DNA of 64,000 nt, taken from an uncultured Lacinutrix sp. (GTDB lineage Bacteria > Bacteroidota > Bacteroidia > Flavobacteriales > Flavobacteriaceae). Position numbers and translations under genes: made by a program. This document shows, piece by piece, positions 27,235-35,815 of the stretch. The notes beneath the pieces are model-generated. The model searched no databases, was not told the origin of the DNA, and saw only the letters and a program-made list of their open reading frames with translations. How positions within the stretch are numbered: position 1 is the stretch's first letter; the number at the start of each line of letters is the position of its first letter. The stretch is taken from contig CAKZMU010000009.1 of the NCBI GenBank assembly GCA_937129145.1, forward strand, positions 304,874 to 368,873, written 5' to 3'.

Positions 27235-28440
27235 TTAAAAATGAATATCAAAACCTAGTCTAAATGTCAGGTTACTAGCTTCTCTATCAAGCATTGTATA
27301 ACTAACATCAGACTGTACTTTTAATTTATGACCAACAATAAATTTGTTAACACCAAGTGTATATTGCTCTGTTGGTAAAGCACCAGTAATACTTTCATAA
27401 TTTATAGTTGTAAAACGTGCAGCAATCTCATAGTTACTGTTGAATAAATAACCAGCTTGTAGGTTTAAGGCATTACCAGTTAATACAACATCTCCAGTTG
27501 GTGTAATAGCATCTAACTCTGTAGCAATTTCATCAGCAGCTGTTCGTTTTGCATATTCACCCATAAATGAGAATCCGTTGTATTTAAACATGGCATCTGC
27601 AAAAACTGTTGTTTGATCTGTTTCGTATAAAGAACCATCAGTTCTTAGCATATAATCACCAGCAAACCCTCTTTCCCTAACAGCATCTTGGTTATAGTTG
27701 TAGGTAAAACCAACCATTAATTTTGGTTGTTCTTCACGCTTTAAATCAGACTGACTATAATCTCCTTTAGATTTAAAAGTTCCGAAAGGTAAAAACTCCA
27801 ATCGCGCTGTGTATTGTAAACCTCCTTCATTACCTTCTGTTACGTTACGGCCTTCACCTTGAGACACCGAAAATTTCTCACGCATTAAAAAATCACCTCC
27901 AAGATTGGTTTTATGTCGTAATTGAATACCCAAATCACGGTCTAAATTAAAACGACTATTTAACAATGAACGGTCTATTAATTGAAGATTTGCCGAAGAC
28001 ACAACACGCTCAACATTACCAGGAAGCTTAGTTTGTCCAGCCCATAATTCCCAATTTTCAGCAAAATTCCACATGATAACGGCGTCTAAAATATATCTTG
28101 GAGTATTTCGGTTAAACTGATTTGCACCAGAAATATCCCTATTGGACAACCCTAATTCTATTTTGTATTTAAGTTTAGGGCTGTAAGCGAAACCATCAAA
28201 TTTTAAACGTGCTCTACGAACAATAAAATTATGCTCTGGGCTACCGTATTGATTGCCATCATGATTCCAAGAAGACATTGAGCGTACTTGAAAACGAGGT
28301 GCAAATTTTACGCTAAATGAGCTATCTTTTGCAACAAAGTTGATTAAGCCTTTTCCAAATGAAGTATCACTAATTTCTTGCGCATTTAGCGATGTTAACG
28401 TTAGAAATGTAAGAGCAATAAAAGTAGTTTTAAGTTTCAT
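27235..28440 (-). CDS. Phosphate-selective porin O/P family outer-membrane protein
   Basis: A 401-residue outer-membrane beta-barrel. I chose ATG 28440 because it starts a clean signal peptide (MKLKTTFIALTFLTLTSLNAQ). The body shows RFQVRSMSSWNHDG, FIVRRARLKFDGFAYSPKLK and WAGQTKLPGNVERVVSSANL, typical of porin_O_P, and ends with an aromatic residue (FRLGFDIHF) as barrel-assembly requires. Adjacent Pit supports phosphate uptake: porin across the outer and Pit across the inner membrane. Confidence 0.9.
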   Translation of the reverse strand: MKLKTTFIALTFLTLTSLNAQEISDTSFGKGLINFVAKDSSFSVKFAPRFQVRSMSSWNHDGNQYGSPEHNFIVRRARLKFDGFAYSPKLKYKIELGLSNRDISGANQFNRNTPRYILDAVIMWNFAENWELWAGQTKLPGNVERVVSSANLQLIDRSLLNSRFNLDRDLGIQLRHKTNLGGDFLMREKFSVSQGEGRNVTEGNEGGLQYTARLEFLPFGTFKSKGDYSQSDLKREEQPKLMVGFTYNYNQDAVRERGFAGDYMLRTDGSLYETDQTTVFADAMFKYNGFSFMGEYAKRTAADEIATELDAITPTGDVVLTGNALNLQAGYLFNSNYEIAARFTTINYESITGALPTEQYTLGVNKFIVGHKLKVQSDVSYTMLDREASNLTFRLGFDIHF

Positions 28441-28481
28441 TATCAGTTTTAGTTTTTTGATACTGCAAATAACAGACACCA

Positions 28482-28510
28482 ATGTTAACTTAATGTAAAC
28501 TGAATATTAA
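28482..28510 (-). promoter_or_regulatory. Pho-box-like phased repeat upstream of the phosphate porin
   Basis: On the minus strand three heptamers, TTAATAT, TTTACAT and TTAACAT, stand exactly 11 nt apart (plus-strand starts 28504, 28493, 28482). They lie about 40-70 nt upstream of the porin ATG. Spacing and sequence resemble PhoP/PhoB direct repeats. Confidence 0.5.
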
Positions 28511-28574
28511 TTTTAGCAACAAAATGATTTTTAAAAAGTGATTTTATTTTGTGTTTCTAAACCATTATTTCACA

Positions 28575-28606
28575 TTGAAATTTTTATCTTACAACCTCAA
28601 ATTTTG
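28575..28606 (+). promoter_or_regulatory. Promoter of dgt, probably leaderless
   Basis: TTG (28575-28577), 21 nt, then AAATTTTG (28599-28606), one mismatch from TAnnTTTG. It ends 4 nt before the ATG at 28611. Confidence 0.5.
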
Positions 28607-28610
28607 AACT

Positions 28611-29954
28611 ATGAATTGGGAACAATTACTCTCTCTAAAACGCTTTGGTGACACGAATAAACGACTAAGAAAAGAGCAAGATGAAACACGCCTTGGGTTT
28701 GAGGTGGATTACGACCGAATTATATTTTCTTCGGAATTTAGGAGCCTTCAAGACAAAACACAAGTCATTCCGTTGTCACAAACCGATTTTGTACATACGC
28801 GATTGACGCATAGTTTGGAAGTAAGCGTTGTTGGTCGTTCCTTAGGAAGACAAGTTGGGTTGAGAGTACTAGAAAAACATCCGCACTTACAGGAAGTTCA
28901 TGGCTATCAAGCCAATGATTTTGGAGCTATAGTGGCTTCGGCAGCTTTGGCACATGATATTGGGAATCCGCCTTTTGGGCATTCAGGTGAAAAGGCTATA
29001 GGGCAATATTTTTCAAAAGGAAAAGGGTTGGCTTTTAAAGAGCAATTAACACCAAAAGAATTTCAAGATTTATGCGATTTTGAAGGAAACGCCAACGGAT
29101 TTAAAATAGCTACCCAATCCAGACAAGGTAGAGAAGGAGGTTTGCGTTTAAGCTATGCCACATTGGGCGCTTTTACAAAATACCCTAAAGAGTCGTTGCC
29201 CAAAAAAGCAACAACGCATATTGCCGATAAAAAATATGGGTTTTTCCAAAGTGATAAAGAAGCTTTTTTAGACGTTGCCAATGAATTGGGAATAAAAGCT
29301 ACAAGAACAGGTGATGATGTGAGTTTTGCAAGACATCCTTTGGCGTTTTTGGTTGAAGCAGCCGATGATATTTGTTACACCATCATCGACTTTGAAGATG
29401 GTATTAACCTTGGGTTAATTCCTGAGGAGTTTGCTTTGGAATATTTATCGAAAATAATTAGAAACACCATTAAGCCTGAAAATTATTACGCACTTTCAAC
29501 TAGGGAAGACCGTGTGGGTTATTTACGCGCTTTAGCTATTGGCACACTTATAAATGAAGCGGTAGATATTTTTATGGCACATGAAGAAGCCATTTTAAAT
29601 GGTGACTTTGATTGCGCATTATTGGATAAAAGCCAGTATGAAGCACAAATAAATGACATCATTAAATTGAGTGTTGAAAATATTTACCAATCTAAAGAAG
29701 TGATTGAAAAGGAAATTTCGGGTTACGAAGTGATTACCAAACTTTTAGACACCTATATTTCAGCAGTAAATAATTGTTACGAAAATCATGCGTCAAATTA
29801 TGATAAACTGATTTTAAAAACACTACCTAGCTCTGTTAATGTTAATGATGACAAACTGTATAACAGAGTGTTAAGCGTATGTCATTACATGGCGTTATTA
29901 TCTGATAGCAACGCTATTTTAACCTATAAAAAACTAATGGGAATGACGTTATAG
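28611..29954 (+). CDS. dgt: Deoxyguanosinetriphosphate triphosphohydrolase (dNTPase)
   Basis: A 447-residue HD-domain enzyme that splits dGTP to deoxyguanosine and tripolyphosphate. The metal-binding HD pattern is visible as THSLEVSVVGRSLG, AHDIGNPPFGHSGE and AADDICYTIIDFEDG. The N-terminal FSSEFRSLQDKTQVIPL is a family landmark. It converges on dxs with a 6-nt overlap and is preceded by a promoter that places the transcript start at the ATG. Confidence 0.95.
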   Translation: MNWEQLLSLKRFGDTNKRLRKEQDETRLGFEVDYDRIIFSSEFRSLQDKTQVIPLSQTDFVHTRLTHSLEVSVVGRSLGRQVGLRVLEKHPHLQEVHGYQANDFGAIVASAALAHDIGNPPFGHSGEKAIGQYFSKGKGLAFKEQLTPKEFQDLCDFEGNANGFKIATQSRQGREGGLRLSYATLGAFTKYPKESLPKKATTHIADKKYGFFQSDKEAFLDVANELGIKATRTGDDVSFARHPLAFLVEAADDICYTIIDFEDGINLGLIPEEFALEYLSKIIRNTIKPENYYALSTREDRVGYLRALAIGTLINEAVDIFMAHEEAILNGDFDCALLDKSQYEAQINDIIKLSVENIYQSKEVIEKEISGYEVITKLLDTYISAVNNCYENHASNYDKLILKTLPSSVNVNDDKLYNRVLSVCHYMALLSDSNAILTYKKLMGMTL

Positions 29955-31715
29955 CTGATTTGTTATAGCGCTTTTTATGCTTTCAGCACTCAAACCAGTG
30001 TATTGTTGTAGTTCATCAACTTTACCATGTTCTATAAATTCATCTGGAATTCCGAGGATTTTTATAGTGTTGGAATAATTATTTTTTGAAGCAAATTCCA
30101 ACACCTCACTTCCAAAGCCACCTTTAACAGTACCATCTTCAACCGTAAAGATAGTTTGATACGTTTTGAATATTTGATGCAACAAAGTTTCGTCCAATGG
30201 CTTTAGGAATCGCATATCGTAATGCGAAACTTCTAAATTTTTAATAGCATCAGATACATTTTTGGCAATAGTTCCTAAGCTTAAAACTGCGATGCTTTTA
30301 CCTTTTTTTAATTGTTCTCCCTTGCCTATGACAATCTTTTCAAAAGGTTGTTTCCAATGTTCAATATTGCCATTCCCTCTTGGGTATCTAATAGCAATTG
30401 GCAACTCTAATCCTAGTTGTGCTGTGTACATAATGTTGCGCAACTCAATTTCGTTTCTAGGTGCAAATATGATTAGGTTAGGAACACACCTTAAATAGGC
30501 TAAATCAAACACACCATGATGTGTAGCACCATCTTCACCAACTAATCCAGCTCTATCCAAACAAAACACGACAGGTAATTTTTGTAATGCCACATCATGG
30601 ATTACTTGGTCGTAAGCACGTTGCAAAAAAGTGGAATAAATATTACAAAAAGGAATTAAGCCTTGAGTAGCCATTCCAGCAGCTAAAGTCACTGCATGTT
30701 GTTCGGCAATGCCAACATCAAAGGCTCTATCTGGAAAAATGTCCATCATATATTTTAACGAACTTCCAGTTGGCATCGCAGGAGTAATGCCGACAATGTT
30801 GTTGTTTTCTCTGGCTAATTCCACCATGGTAAGTCCAAAAACATCTTGGTATTTTGTGAATTTTGAAGGTGTTTTTAAAATTAAATCTCCAGTAGAGGCG
30901 TTAAATTTTCCAGGCGCATGGTATTTTACTTGGTCTTCTTCGGCTTGTTTTAAGCCTTTGCCTTTTGTGGTAATAACATGCAATAATTTTGGGCCTTTTA
31001 CGGTTTTTAATCGTTCTAGTTCTGTAATAAGTGTATTTACGTCATGACCATCGATGGGTCCTGAATAGTTGAAATTCAAGGCTTCAAAAATATTGTCTTG
31101 TTTTTCTGTGCCTTTTTTTACATTGGTTAAATATTGCTTTAAAGCACCAACACTTGGGTCAATACCAATGGCATTATCATTTAAAATCACGAGGAGATTC
31201 GCATCAGTCACACCAGCGTGATTTAAACCTTCAAAAGCCATTCCGCTGGCAATGGAAGCATCTCCAATTACAGCAATATGTTGTTTGTTTTCGCCTTTTA
31301 ATTTGGAGGCAATAGCCATTCCTAAGGCTGCTGAAATCGATGTTGATGAATGACCTACACCAAACGCATCGTAAATACTTTCATCACGTTTTGGAAATCC
31401 GCTAATGCCTTTAAACTGTCTGTTAGTGTTGAAAATAGCTTTTCTACCAGTTAAAATTTTATGACCGTAGGCTTGATGTCCAACATCCCAAATCAATAAA
31501 TCGTCAGGTGTGTTAAACACATAATGTAATGCAATGGTGAGTTCAATGACGCCAAGACTTGCGCCTAAGTGACCTTCTTTTGTGGCGACAATATCAATAA
31601 TAAAATCACGTAATTCTTTGGCAAGTTGAGGTAAGTCATCTTGATTTAGTTGACGTAACTCTTTGGGAGAATTAATATGGTTTAGAATACTGTTATGCAC
31701 AAAGCAAAAGTACAT
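29949..31715 (-). CDS. dxs: 1-deoxy-D-xylulose-5-phosphate synthase
   Basis: A 588-residue thiamine-diphosphate enzyme that makes the first committed intermediate of the MEP isoprenoid pathway from pyruvate and glyceraldehyde 3-phosphate. Landmarks are LLIWDVGHQAYGHKILTGR, the TPP motif GDASIASGMAFEGLNHAG through VILNDN, and the transketolase pyrimidine motif DVGIAEQHAVTLAAGMA. The extreme N-terminus is uncertain: ATG 31715 begins with an odd MYFCFVH, and a GTG at 31697 would give a more usual start. A polyprenyl synthase further along (46965) uses the pathway products. Confidence 0.95.
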   Translation of the reverse strand: MYFCFVHNSILNHINSPKELRQLNQDDLPQLAKELRDFIIDIVATKEGHLGASLGVIELTIALHYVFNTPDDLLIWDVGHQAYGHKILTGRKAIFNTNRQFKGISGFPKRDESIYDAFGVGHSSTSISAALGMAIASKLKGENKQHIAVIGDASIASGMAFEGLNHAGVTDANLLVILNDNAIGIDPSVGALKQYLTNVKKGTEKQDNIFEALNFNYSGPIDGHDVNTLITELERLKTVKGPKLLHVITTKGKGLKQAEEDQVKYHAPGKFNASTGDLILKTPSKFTKYQDVFGLTMVELARENNNIVGITPAMPTGSSLKYMMDIFPDRAFDVGIAEQHAVTLAAGMATQGLIPFCNIYSTFLQRAYDQVIHDVALQKLPVVFCLDRAGLVGEDGATHHGVFDLAYLRCVPNLIIFAPRNEIELRNIMYTAQLGLELPIAIRYPRGNGNIEHWKQPFEKIVIGKGEQLKKGKSIAVLSLGTIAKNVSDAIKNLEVSHYDMRFLKPLDETLLHQIFKTYQTIFTVEDGTVKGGFGSEVLEFASKNNYSNTIKILGIPDEFIEHGKVDELQQYTGLSAESIKSAITNQL

Positions 31716-31805
31716 TTTTTGAACGTGTGGCTAAAACTATTTTTATTTAAACCCTTTTCATTTTGCCATTCACGTCATTTGTCTTGTTGTTCACGACTTT
31801 TTTTT

Positions 31806-31837
31806 GGAGAACTACTTGATTTACTGATAGTTTTGAG
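31806..31837 (+). promoter_or_regulatory. Promoter of the 31.9-35.8 kb islet
   Basis: TTG (31806-31808), 21-nt spacer, then TAGTTTTG (31830-31837), an exact TAnnTTTG. The first islet ATG is 30 nt downstream. The genes behind it are tightly packed, so one transcript is likely. Confidence 0.65.
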
Positions 31838-31867
31838 AAAAATAACTGCAATAAAATTTTATTATTT

Positions 31868-32179
31868 ATGAAAGATATTAAAAGACTAGTACAAAACTTA
31901 GAATCAAGTCCTGAGCTAAAATCTAGATTTCAAAATGACCCAATAGGTGTCTTAAGGGAAGAATCAAATAAAAATCACCCAATACTAAATGAGAGAGTGT
32001 TTTTAATTGTTGTGCGTCTTGTTGGAGGAGCTCTATTATTATCAATTGTACTAGGGTCATACATGCTTTTTGGAGAAAAAGCTGAAGAAGTAGATAGCTT
32101 TTTTGTAATGATAGCTTCTGCGTGTATTGGAGCTTTAGCGGGATTATTGGCTCCATCGCCAAGAGAAGTAACAAACTAA
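31868..32179 (+). CDS. Small two-helix membrane protein with leader-like N-terminus
   Basis: A 103-residue protein not recognised as a named family. Residues 1-35 are a soluble helical piece, LVQNLESSPELKSRFQNDP, reminiscent of Nif11-type leader segments (ELxxxFxxDPxxVL), but I cannot confirm homology. Two hydrophobic helices follow (VFLIVVRLVGGALLLSIVLG; VMIASACIGALAGLLAP). First gene of an AT-rich islet; the next gene starts 11 nt later. Confidence 0.7.
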   Translation: MKDIKRLVQNLESSPELKSRFQNDPIGVLREESNKNHPILNERVFLIVVRLVGGALLLSIVLGSYMLFGEKAEEVDSFFVMIASACIGALAGLLAPSPREVTN

Positions 32180-32190
32180 ATTTTTTTAAA

Positions 32191-33024
32191 ATGAGAAATA
32201 ATATACTTTTTACAATATTCTTTATTGGTTTTATGCTTCAAGTAAATTGTCAAAATGAACTTAAAGAGACTGAAAATGAAATAATTGACAAAATTGCAAT
32301 AGCGAAAAACAAGAACTACATTTTTACTTCTGGTGTTTCAATTGAAGGTTATTATTATGATAAGACGAAACTTAAAAAGTCAGAGGACCAAGGAATTAAT
32401 AGCTTAGTTGGACAAATGTTTAAGGTAATTAAAAAGGATTCTAACTATGTTTATTTCAGGTACTTTGACTACAATCAAGAAAAAGATTTGGAGAAGCAAA
32501 AAGAATATGTTCATAGCAACGGATTGAGCAAGATTTTTAGAATAGGTTTAAATATTTTTAATCAAGTTACACGTGAAATATACCCAATTTACGCTGGAGA
32601 AAAATTTGGAGTAGTTTCTATTCCATTTAAAATAAGATTAGGAAATAGTGATTTTGAAACAAATGCCAACATTGGTTTAAATGCTGCTTTTATGTATAGA
32701 TTGAATAGAAAAATAAAAGATAGATGGATACTACAGCCAAATATTGGAATAGGTCTCTCAGATATACCATTAAATGAGAGTAATAGTGATGTTGACAAAG
32801 CTGAAAATAGAACTGCATTATCTTTTTCAGCAGGATTAATGTTAAATATTAGTAATGACATCAACCTTGGTATTTTTTTAGGAGTTGATAGACTAAATAA
32901 AACTAACCAAAGCGTTAATTGGAAATATCATGACAAAGGTTGGCTTGGTATAGGAATAAATATTGGGTTTTCAGAAAGTAATTCAAAGAACGGAGACCCT
33001 AAAAATAATTTTAAAAAACAATAA
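32191..33024 (+). CDS. Hypothetical exported, outer-membrane-like protein
   Basis: A 277-residue protein with a signal peptide (MRNNILFTIFFIGFMLQVNCQ). I chose ATG 32191 because it starts that signal; the frame stays open to 32122 inside the previous gene. The second half has alternating beta-strand patterns with aromatic ends (RWILQPNIGIGLSDI; ALSFSAGLMLNISNDINLG; KGWLGIGINIGFS), suggesting a small outer-membrane barrel. Function unknown. It is 2 nt upstream of the tail-collar gene, so the two proteins are probably made together. Confidence 0.7.
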   Translation: MRNNILFTIFFIGFMLQVNCQNELKETENEIIDKIAIAKNKNYIFTSGVSIEGYYYDKTKLKKSEDQGINSLVGQMFKVIKKDSNYVYFRYFDYNQEKDLEKQKEYVHSNGLSKIFRIGLNIFNQVTREIYPIYAGEKFGVVSIPFKIRLGNSDFETNANIGLNAAFMYRLNRKIKDRWILQPNIGIGLSDIPLNESNSDVDKAENRTALSFSAGLMLNISNDINLGIFLGVDRLNKTNQSVNWKYHDKGWLGIGINIGFSESNSKNGDPKNNFKKQ

Positions 33025-33026
33025 TA

Positions 33027-33587
33027 ATGATTGAACAAAAAGAAACAAAACAATTGATTGCCCCAATTGGAACAATTGCCATTTGGCCAGGACCTTTAAG
33101 CACCGTTCCTAATAATTGGAAGCTTTGTAATGGGGAGTACTTATTGGCATCAAGATATTCGGAACTTTTAAGTGTAATTCAAGATTATTGGGGCAAGTAT
33201 GAAGGAGTTGGAGCTTCTCAGTCATTTAGTTTGCCTGATTTAAGAGGAATGTTTATAAGAGGTGTAAACGATGAGAGAAATGATAAATTCCAAGACCCAG
33301 ACAAACACACAAGAATTAGTAGTAAAAAAGTTTCCAACGAAGTTGGAAGTTTTCAAAAAGACACACTCCAAATGCACATTCATCAAGTTGGAAGGAGTAC
33401 CTCAGATAAGAAATCAGAGTCACAATTGGGAAGAACTAGATTTGCAGATTTTATTCATAAAGATGATATAACCTCTCATAAAACAAGTGGACCTACTTCA
33501 ACAACTAACCTTGGAGGCACACCAAGAGTTTCGAGTGAGTCAAGAGCAAAAAATGCATACGTAAACTATATAATTAGAGCAGAATAA
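33027..33587 (+). CDS. Phage tail-collar-domain protein
   Basis: A 186-residue protein with the tail collar domain (PF07484 type): IGTIAIWPGPLSTVPNNWKL, then CNGEYLLASRYSELLSVI and FSLPDLRGMFIRGVND, followed by a GSFQKDTLQMHIHQVG element and a C-terminal NAYVNYIIRAE. This domain occurs in tail fibres and in free-standing MdpB-like proteins of Bacteroidota. No signal peptide and no other phage structural genes are near, so it is not part of a recognisable prophage. Its job with the outer-membrane-like neighbour is unknown. Confidence 0.85.
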   Translation: MIEQKETKQLIAPIGTIAIWPGPLSTVPNNWKLCNGEYLLASRYSELLSVIQDYWGKYEGVGASQSFSLPDLRGMFIRGVNDERNDKFQDPDKHTRISSKKVSNEVGSFQKDTLQMHIHQVGRSTSDKKSESQLGRTRFADFIHKDDITSHKTSGPTSTTNLGGTPRVSSESRAKNAYVNYIIRAE

Positions 33588-33650
33588 AAAGAAACTTAAT
33601 ATAAGTTTATCAATATTCGTATTTTTATTACTAACATAAACTAATCAAAA

Positions 33651-34265
33651 ATGAAAACCAATAAAATATTATTTGTAACAATAGTGGGGCTTATAATAAT
33701 AATCTTGACTCAGTTATTCCTAAGCTCAAATCAAACATGTGTTAATATATATTGTGATACTACATGTAAGCCTTCAAATGGAGAAAGATGCCAGAAAACC
33801 AATGTTCCTTCAAATGAATTAAACCCTGAAGATATTATGATGTATTATAAAATAGATGATAATTGTAATTTTCAAACTCTTGCTTTTAATATTAAAAATG
33901 AGCTTACTAGATATACTATTTTAGGGAGGTTTGACTCAAAAAAAATAAATGATACTCAATATGAAATTAATAAGTTAGAAGTAAAATATTACAATATTTT
34001 TGATGATGAAGGCAAAGAATATATGGTAGAAAAAGTGGAGATTAGTAAAGAGTCTAATATAAATAATTTAGTTGTTGATTTGACGATTAAAGAGGGAAGT
34101 GGTACTGATGGGAGTATTGATGCTGCTTTTATTGGTAATCTCAATGAGCCATTAATAGTTGATATTAATTCAAGTATACATTTTGAAATTAAGCATGTCG
34201 ATAATAAAGTTGTACCAGCTGGAGGTTATGAATGTAATGGTAAAATAATCGGTGGAGGGGGTTAA
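33651..34265 (+). CDS. Hypothetical membrane-anchored protein
   Basis: A 204-residue protein with an N-terminal hydrophobic anchor (ILFVTIVGLIIIILTQLFLS) and an extracytoplasmic body. A Cys-rich neck (CVNIYCDTTCKPSNGERC) directly follows the anchor. The body looks beta-rich and acidic, and it ends in CNGKIIGGGG. Not recognised. Its last codons overlap the next gene region; a strongly purine-rich tract GGTGGAGGGGG at its end may double as the ribosome site of the LytTR gene. Confidence 0.65.
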   Translation: MKTNKILFVTIVGLIIIILTQLFLSSNQTCVNIYCDTTCKPSNGERCQKTNVPSNELNPEDIMMYYKIDDNCNFQTLAFNIKNELTRYTILGRFDSKKINDTQYEINKLEVKYYNIFDDEGKEYMVEKVEISKESNINNLVVDLTIKEGSGTDGSIDAAFIGNLNEPLIVDINSSIHFEIKHVDNKVVPAGGYECNGKIIGGGG

Positions 34266-34269
34266 TTTT

Positions 34270-35796
34270 TTGAAATTTAAATTACATTATATAATCGCTT
34301 ATTTTACATCAGTAGCTTATTGCGTTGGGCAAAATTCTATTGACAATATTTTCTTATCCCTAAAACAAGAAAATTTTAGGAAAGCTTATTTGCTTACTCA
34401 AGATCTTAAAAATAAAAACTTACAAGATCTTTTTAATTATCAAATAGAATATCAAACTAATGGACAAAAATCAAAAATTGAACCGTTAGAGCCTAAAAAA
34501 TCAAACAAAAAAGAAGAGCTTGTATATAAATTGCTCTTAGCAGACTATTATACTAGTTTAAAATTACCTAAAAAGGATTCCTTGATTTTTAGGAATTATT
34601 TATATAGCTATAATGAAGCATTAAAAATTAACGACTCAGTTATAATTAGAGAATCTTTAAAAAAAATCAATAAGCATATTGCTTATCGATCTAGAGATAC
34701 AGTTGCGTATAAAAAGTATTTAGAATTGTATGAAAATTATGTAAAAGATAGTATTGACTTGTTTTGGTTAAATTATTATAAGATAGGTTATCAATTTATT
34801 AAAACTGAGCTCAAAACTGAAACTATCAACACTCTTCTAATGAATGAACTATATTCAAAACTAAAAGATTATTCGGACGAGAACACTTATTTGAGAGGAT
34901 TGTACCATCAAAGTTTAGGAATATATCAATCACATTGGTTAAAGGATTACTCAACTGCTAACGTCAATAATTTAGAAGCTTTAACCATTTATGAAAGAAT
35001 AAAATATTGGTATTCTCAAACAAAAATAAATGGACTAAAATTTAATACAGCTATAAACTATTATAAGAATAATGAGCCCAGAAAAGCAATTCCTTTTTTT
35101 AAAGCAGATTTAAAAAGGGACAAAGAAAAAATACTGGCAATGTATACAAATGAATGGCTTTCAAAGAGTTATGAAGCAGTTAAAGAATATGACAGTAGCT
35201 TGTATTATTTTAAGGAGATGAATATTATAAAGGAAGAAATTGATAAAAGAAAGCATTCTAGAGAAATTAAGCGGATAGAAGGAGAATATAATTATGAAGA
35301 TAAGGTAAAGCAATTAGAGGAACTGTCTAAAGAAAATTCAAATCTGCAAACAAGCTTATTAAGCATATTTCCTCTTTTAGGAATTGTAAGTATACTATTG
35401 GTCCTTAGTTTTTATTTGTTCAAACGCTACAAAAAGAAAAGCCATATTCTTGAAGAAGAACAATCGCAAACACTTCAAAAATTAGACGAACTTAAAAGCA
35501 TTGTTATTAAAAATCATATCGTTTTAAAAGATAAAACGAAAGTCTATGTTTCAGATTTAATGTACATTAAATCTGACGACCATTATCTTGAAATTATTAC
35601 TCAAGATGCTAAAAAACATACTGTTAGAGGAAAATTGAGTGATATTAAAGAAGAATTGCCTCCAAATTTCATTCAATGCCACAGGTCTTATATTGTTAAT
35701 TCAAACTTTATTAAACAAACTAATTCTAGCAGAATTATTTTAATTAATAAAGAACAAATTCCATTGTCTCGCTCTTTTAGAACAAATTTTAAATAG
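34270..35796 (+). CDS. TPR - transmembrane - LytTR membrane-bound transcription regulator
   Basis: About 508 residues. An N-terminal signal-like segment (LHYIIAYFTSVAYCVGQ) leads to a helical repeat region resembling TPRs (residues of about 25-330), a coiled segment, one transmembrane helix (IFPLLGIVSILLVLSFYLFK) and a C-terminal LytTR DNA-binding domain: VYVSDLMYIKSDDHYLEI, FIQCHRSYIVNSNFI, IPLSRSFR. Such one-piece proteins sense something outside and bind DNA inside. I chose TTG 34270, 9 nt after a GGAGG tract; a GTG at 34252 is the alternative. It probably regulates its own islet. Confidence 0.85.
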   Translation: MKFKLHYIIAYFTSVAYCVGQNSIDNIFLSLKQENFRKAYLLTQDLKNKNLQDLFNYQIEYQTNGQKSKIEPLEPKKSNKKEELVYKLLLADYYTSLKLPKKDSLIFRNYLYSYNEALKINDSVIIRESLKKINKHIAYRSRDTVAYKKYLELYENYVKDSIDLFWLNYYKIGYQFIKTELKTETINTLLMNELYSKLKDYSDENTYLRGLYHQSLGIYQSHWLKDYSTANVNNLEALTIYERIKYWYSQTKINGLKFNTAINYYKNNEPRKAIPFFKADLKRDKEKILAMYTNEWLSKSYEAVKEYDSSLYYFKEMNIIKEEIDKRKHSREIKRIEGEYNYEDKVKQLEELSKENSNLQTSLLSIFPLLGIVSILLVLSFYLFKRYKKKSHILEEEQSQTLQKLDELKSIVIKNHIVLKDKTKVYVSDLMYIKSDDHYLEIITQDAKKHTVRGKLSDIKEELPPNFIQCHRSYIVNSNFIKQTNSSRIILINKEQIPLSRSFRTNFK

Positions 35797-35815
35797 CTTT
35801 GTCAAAAACGAAATA

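Noticed and set aside
33027..33587. Possible prophage
   Set aside because: Only one tail-collar gene; no integrase, terminase, capsid, portal, lysis gene or attachment repeats nearby.
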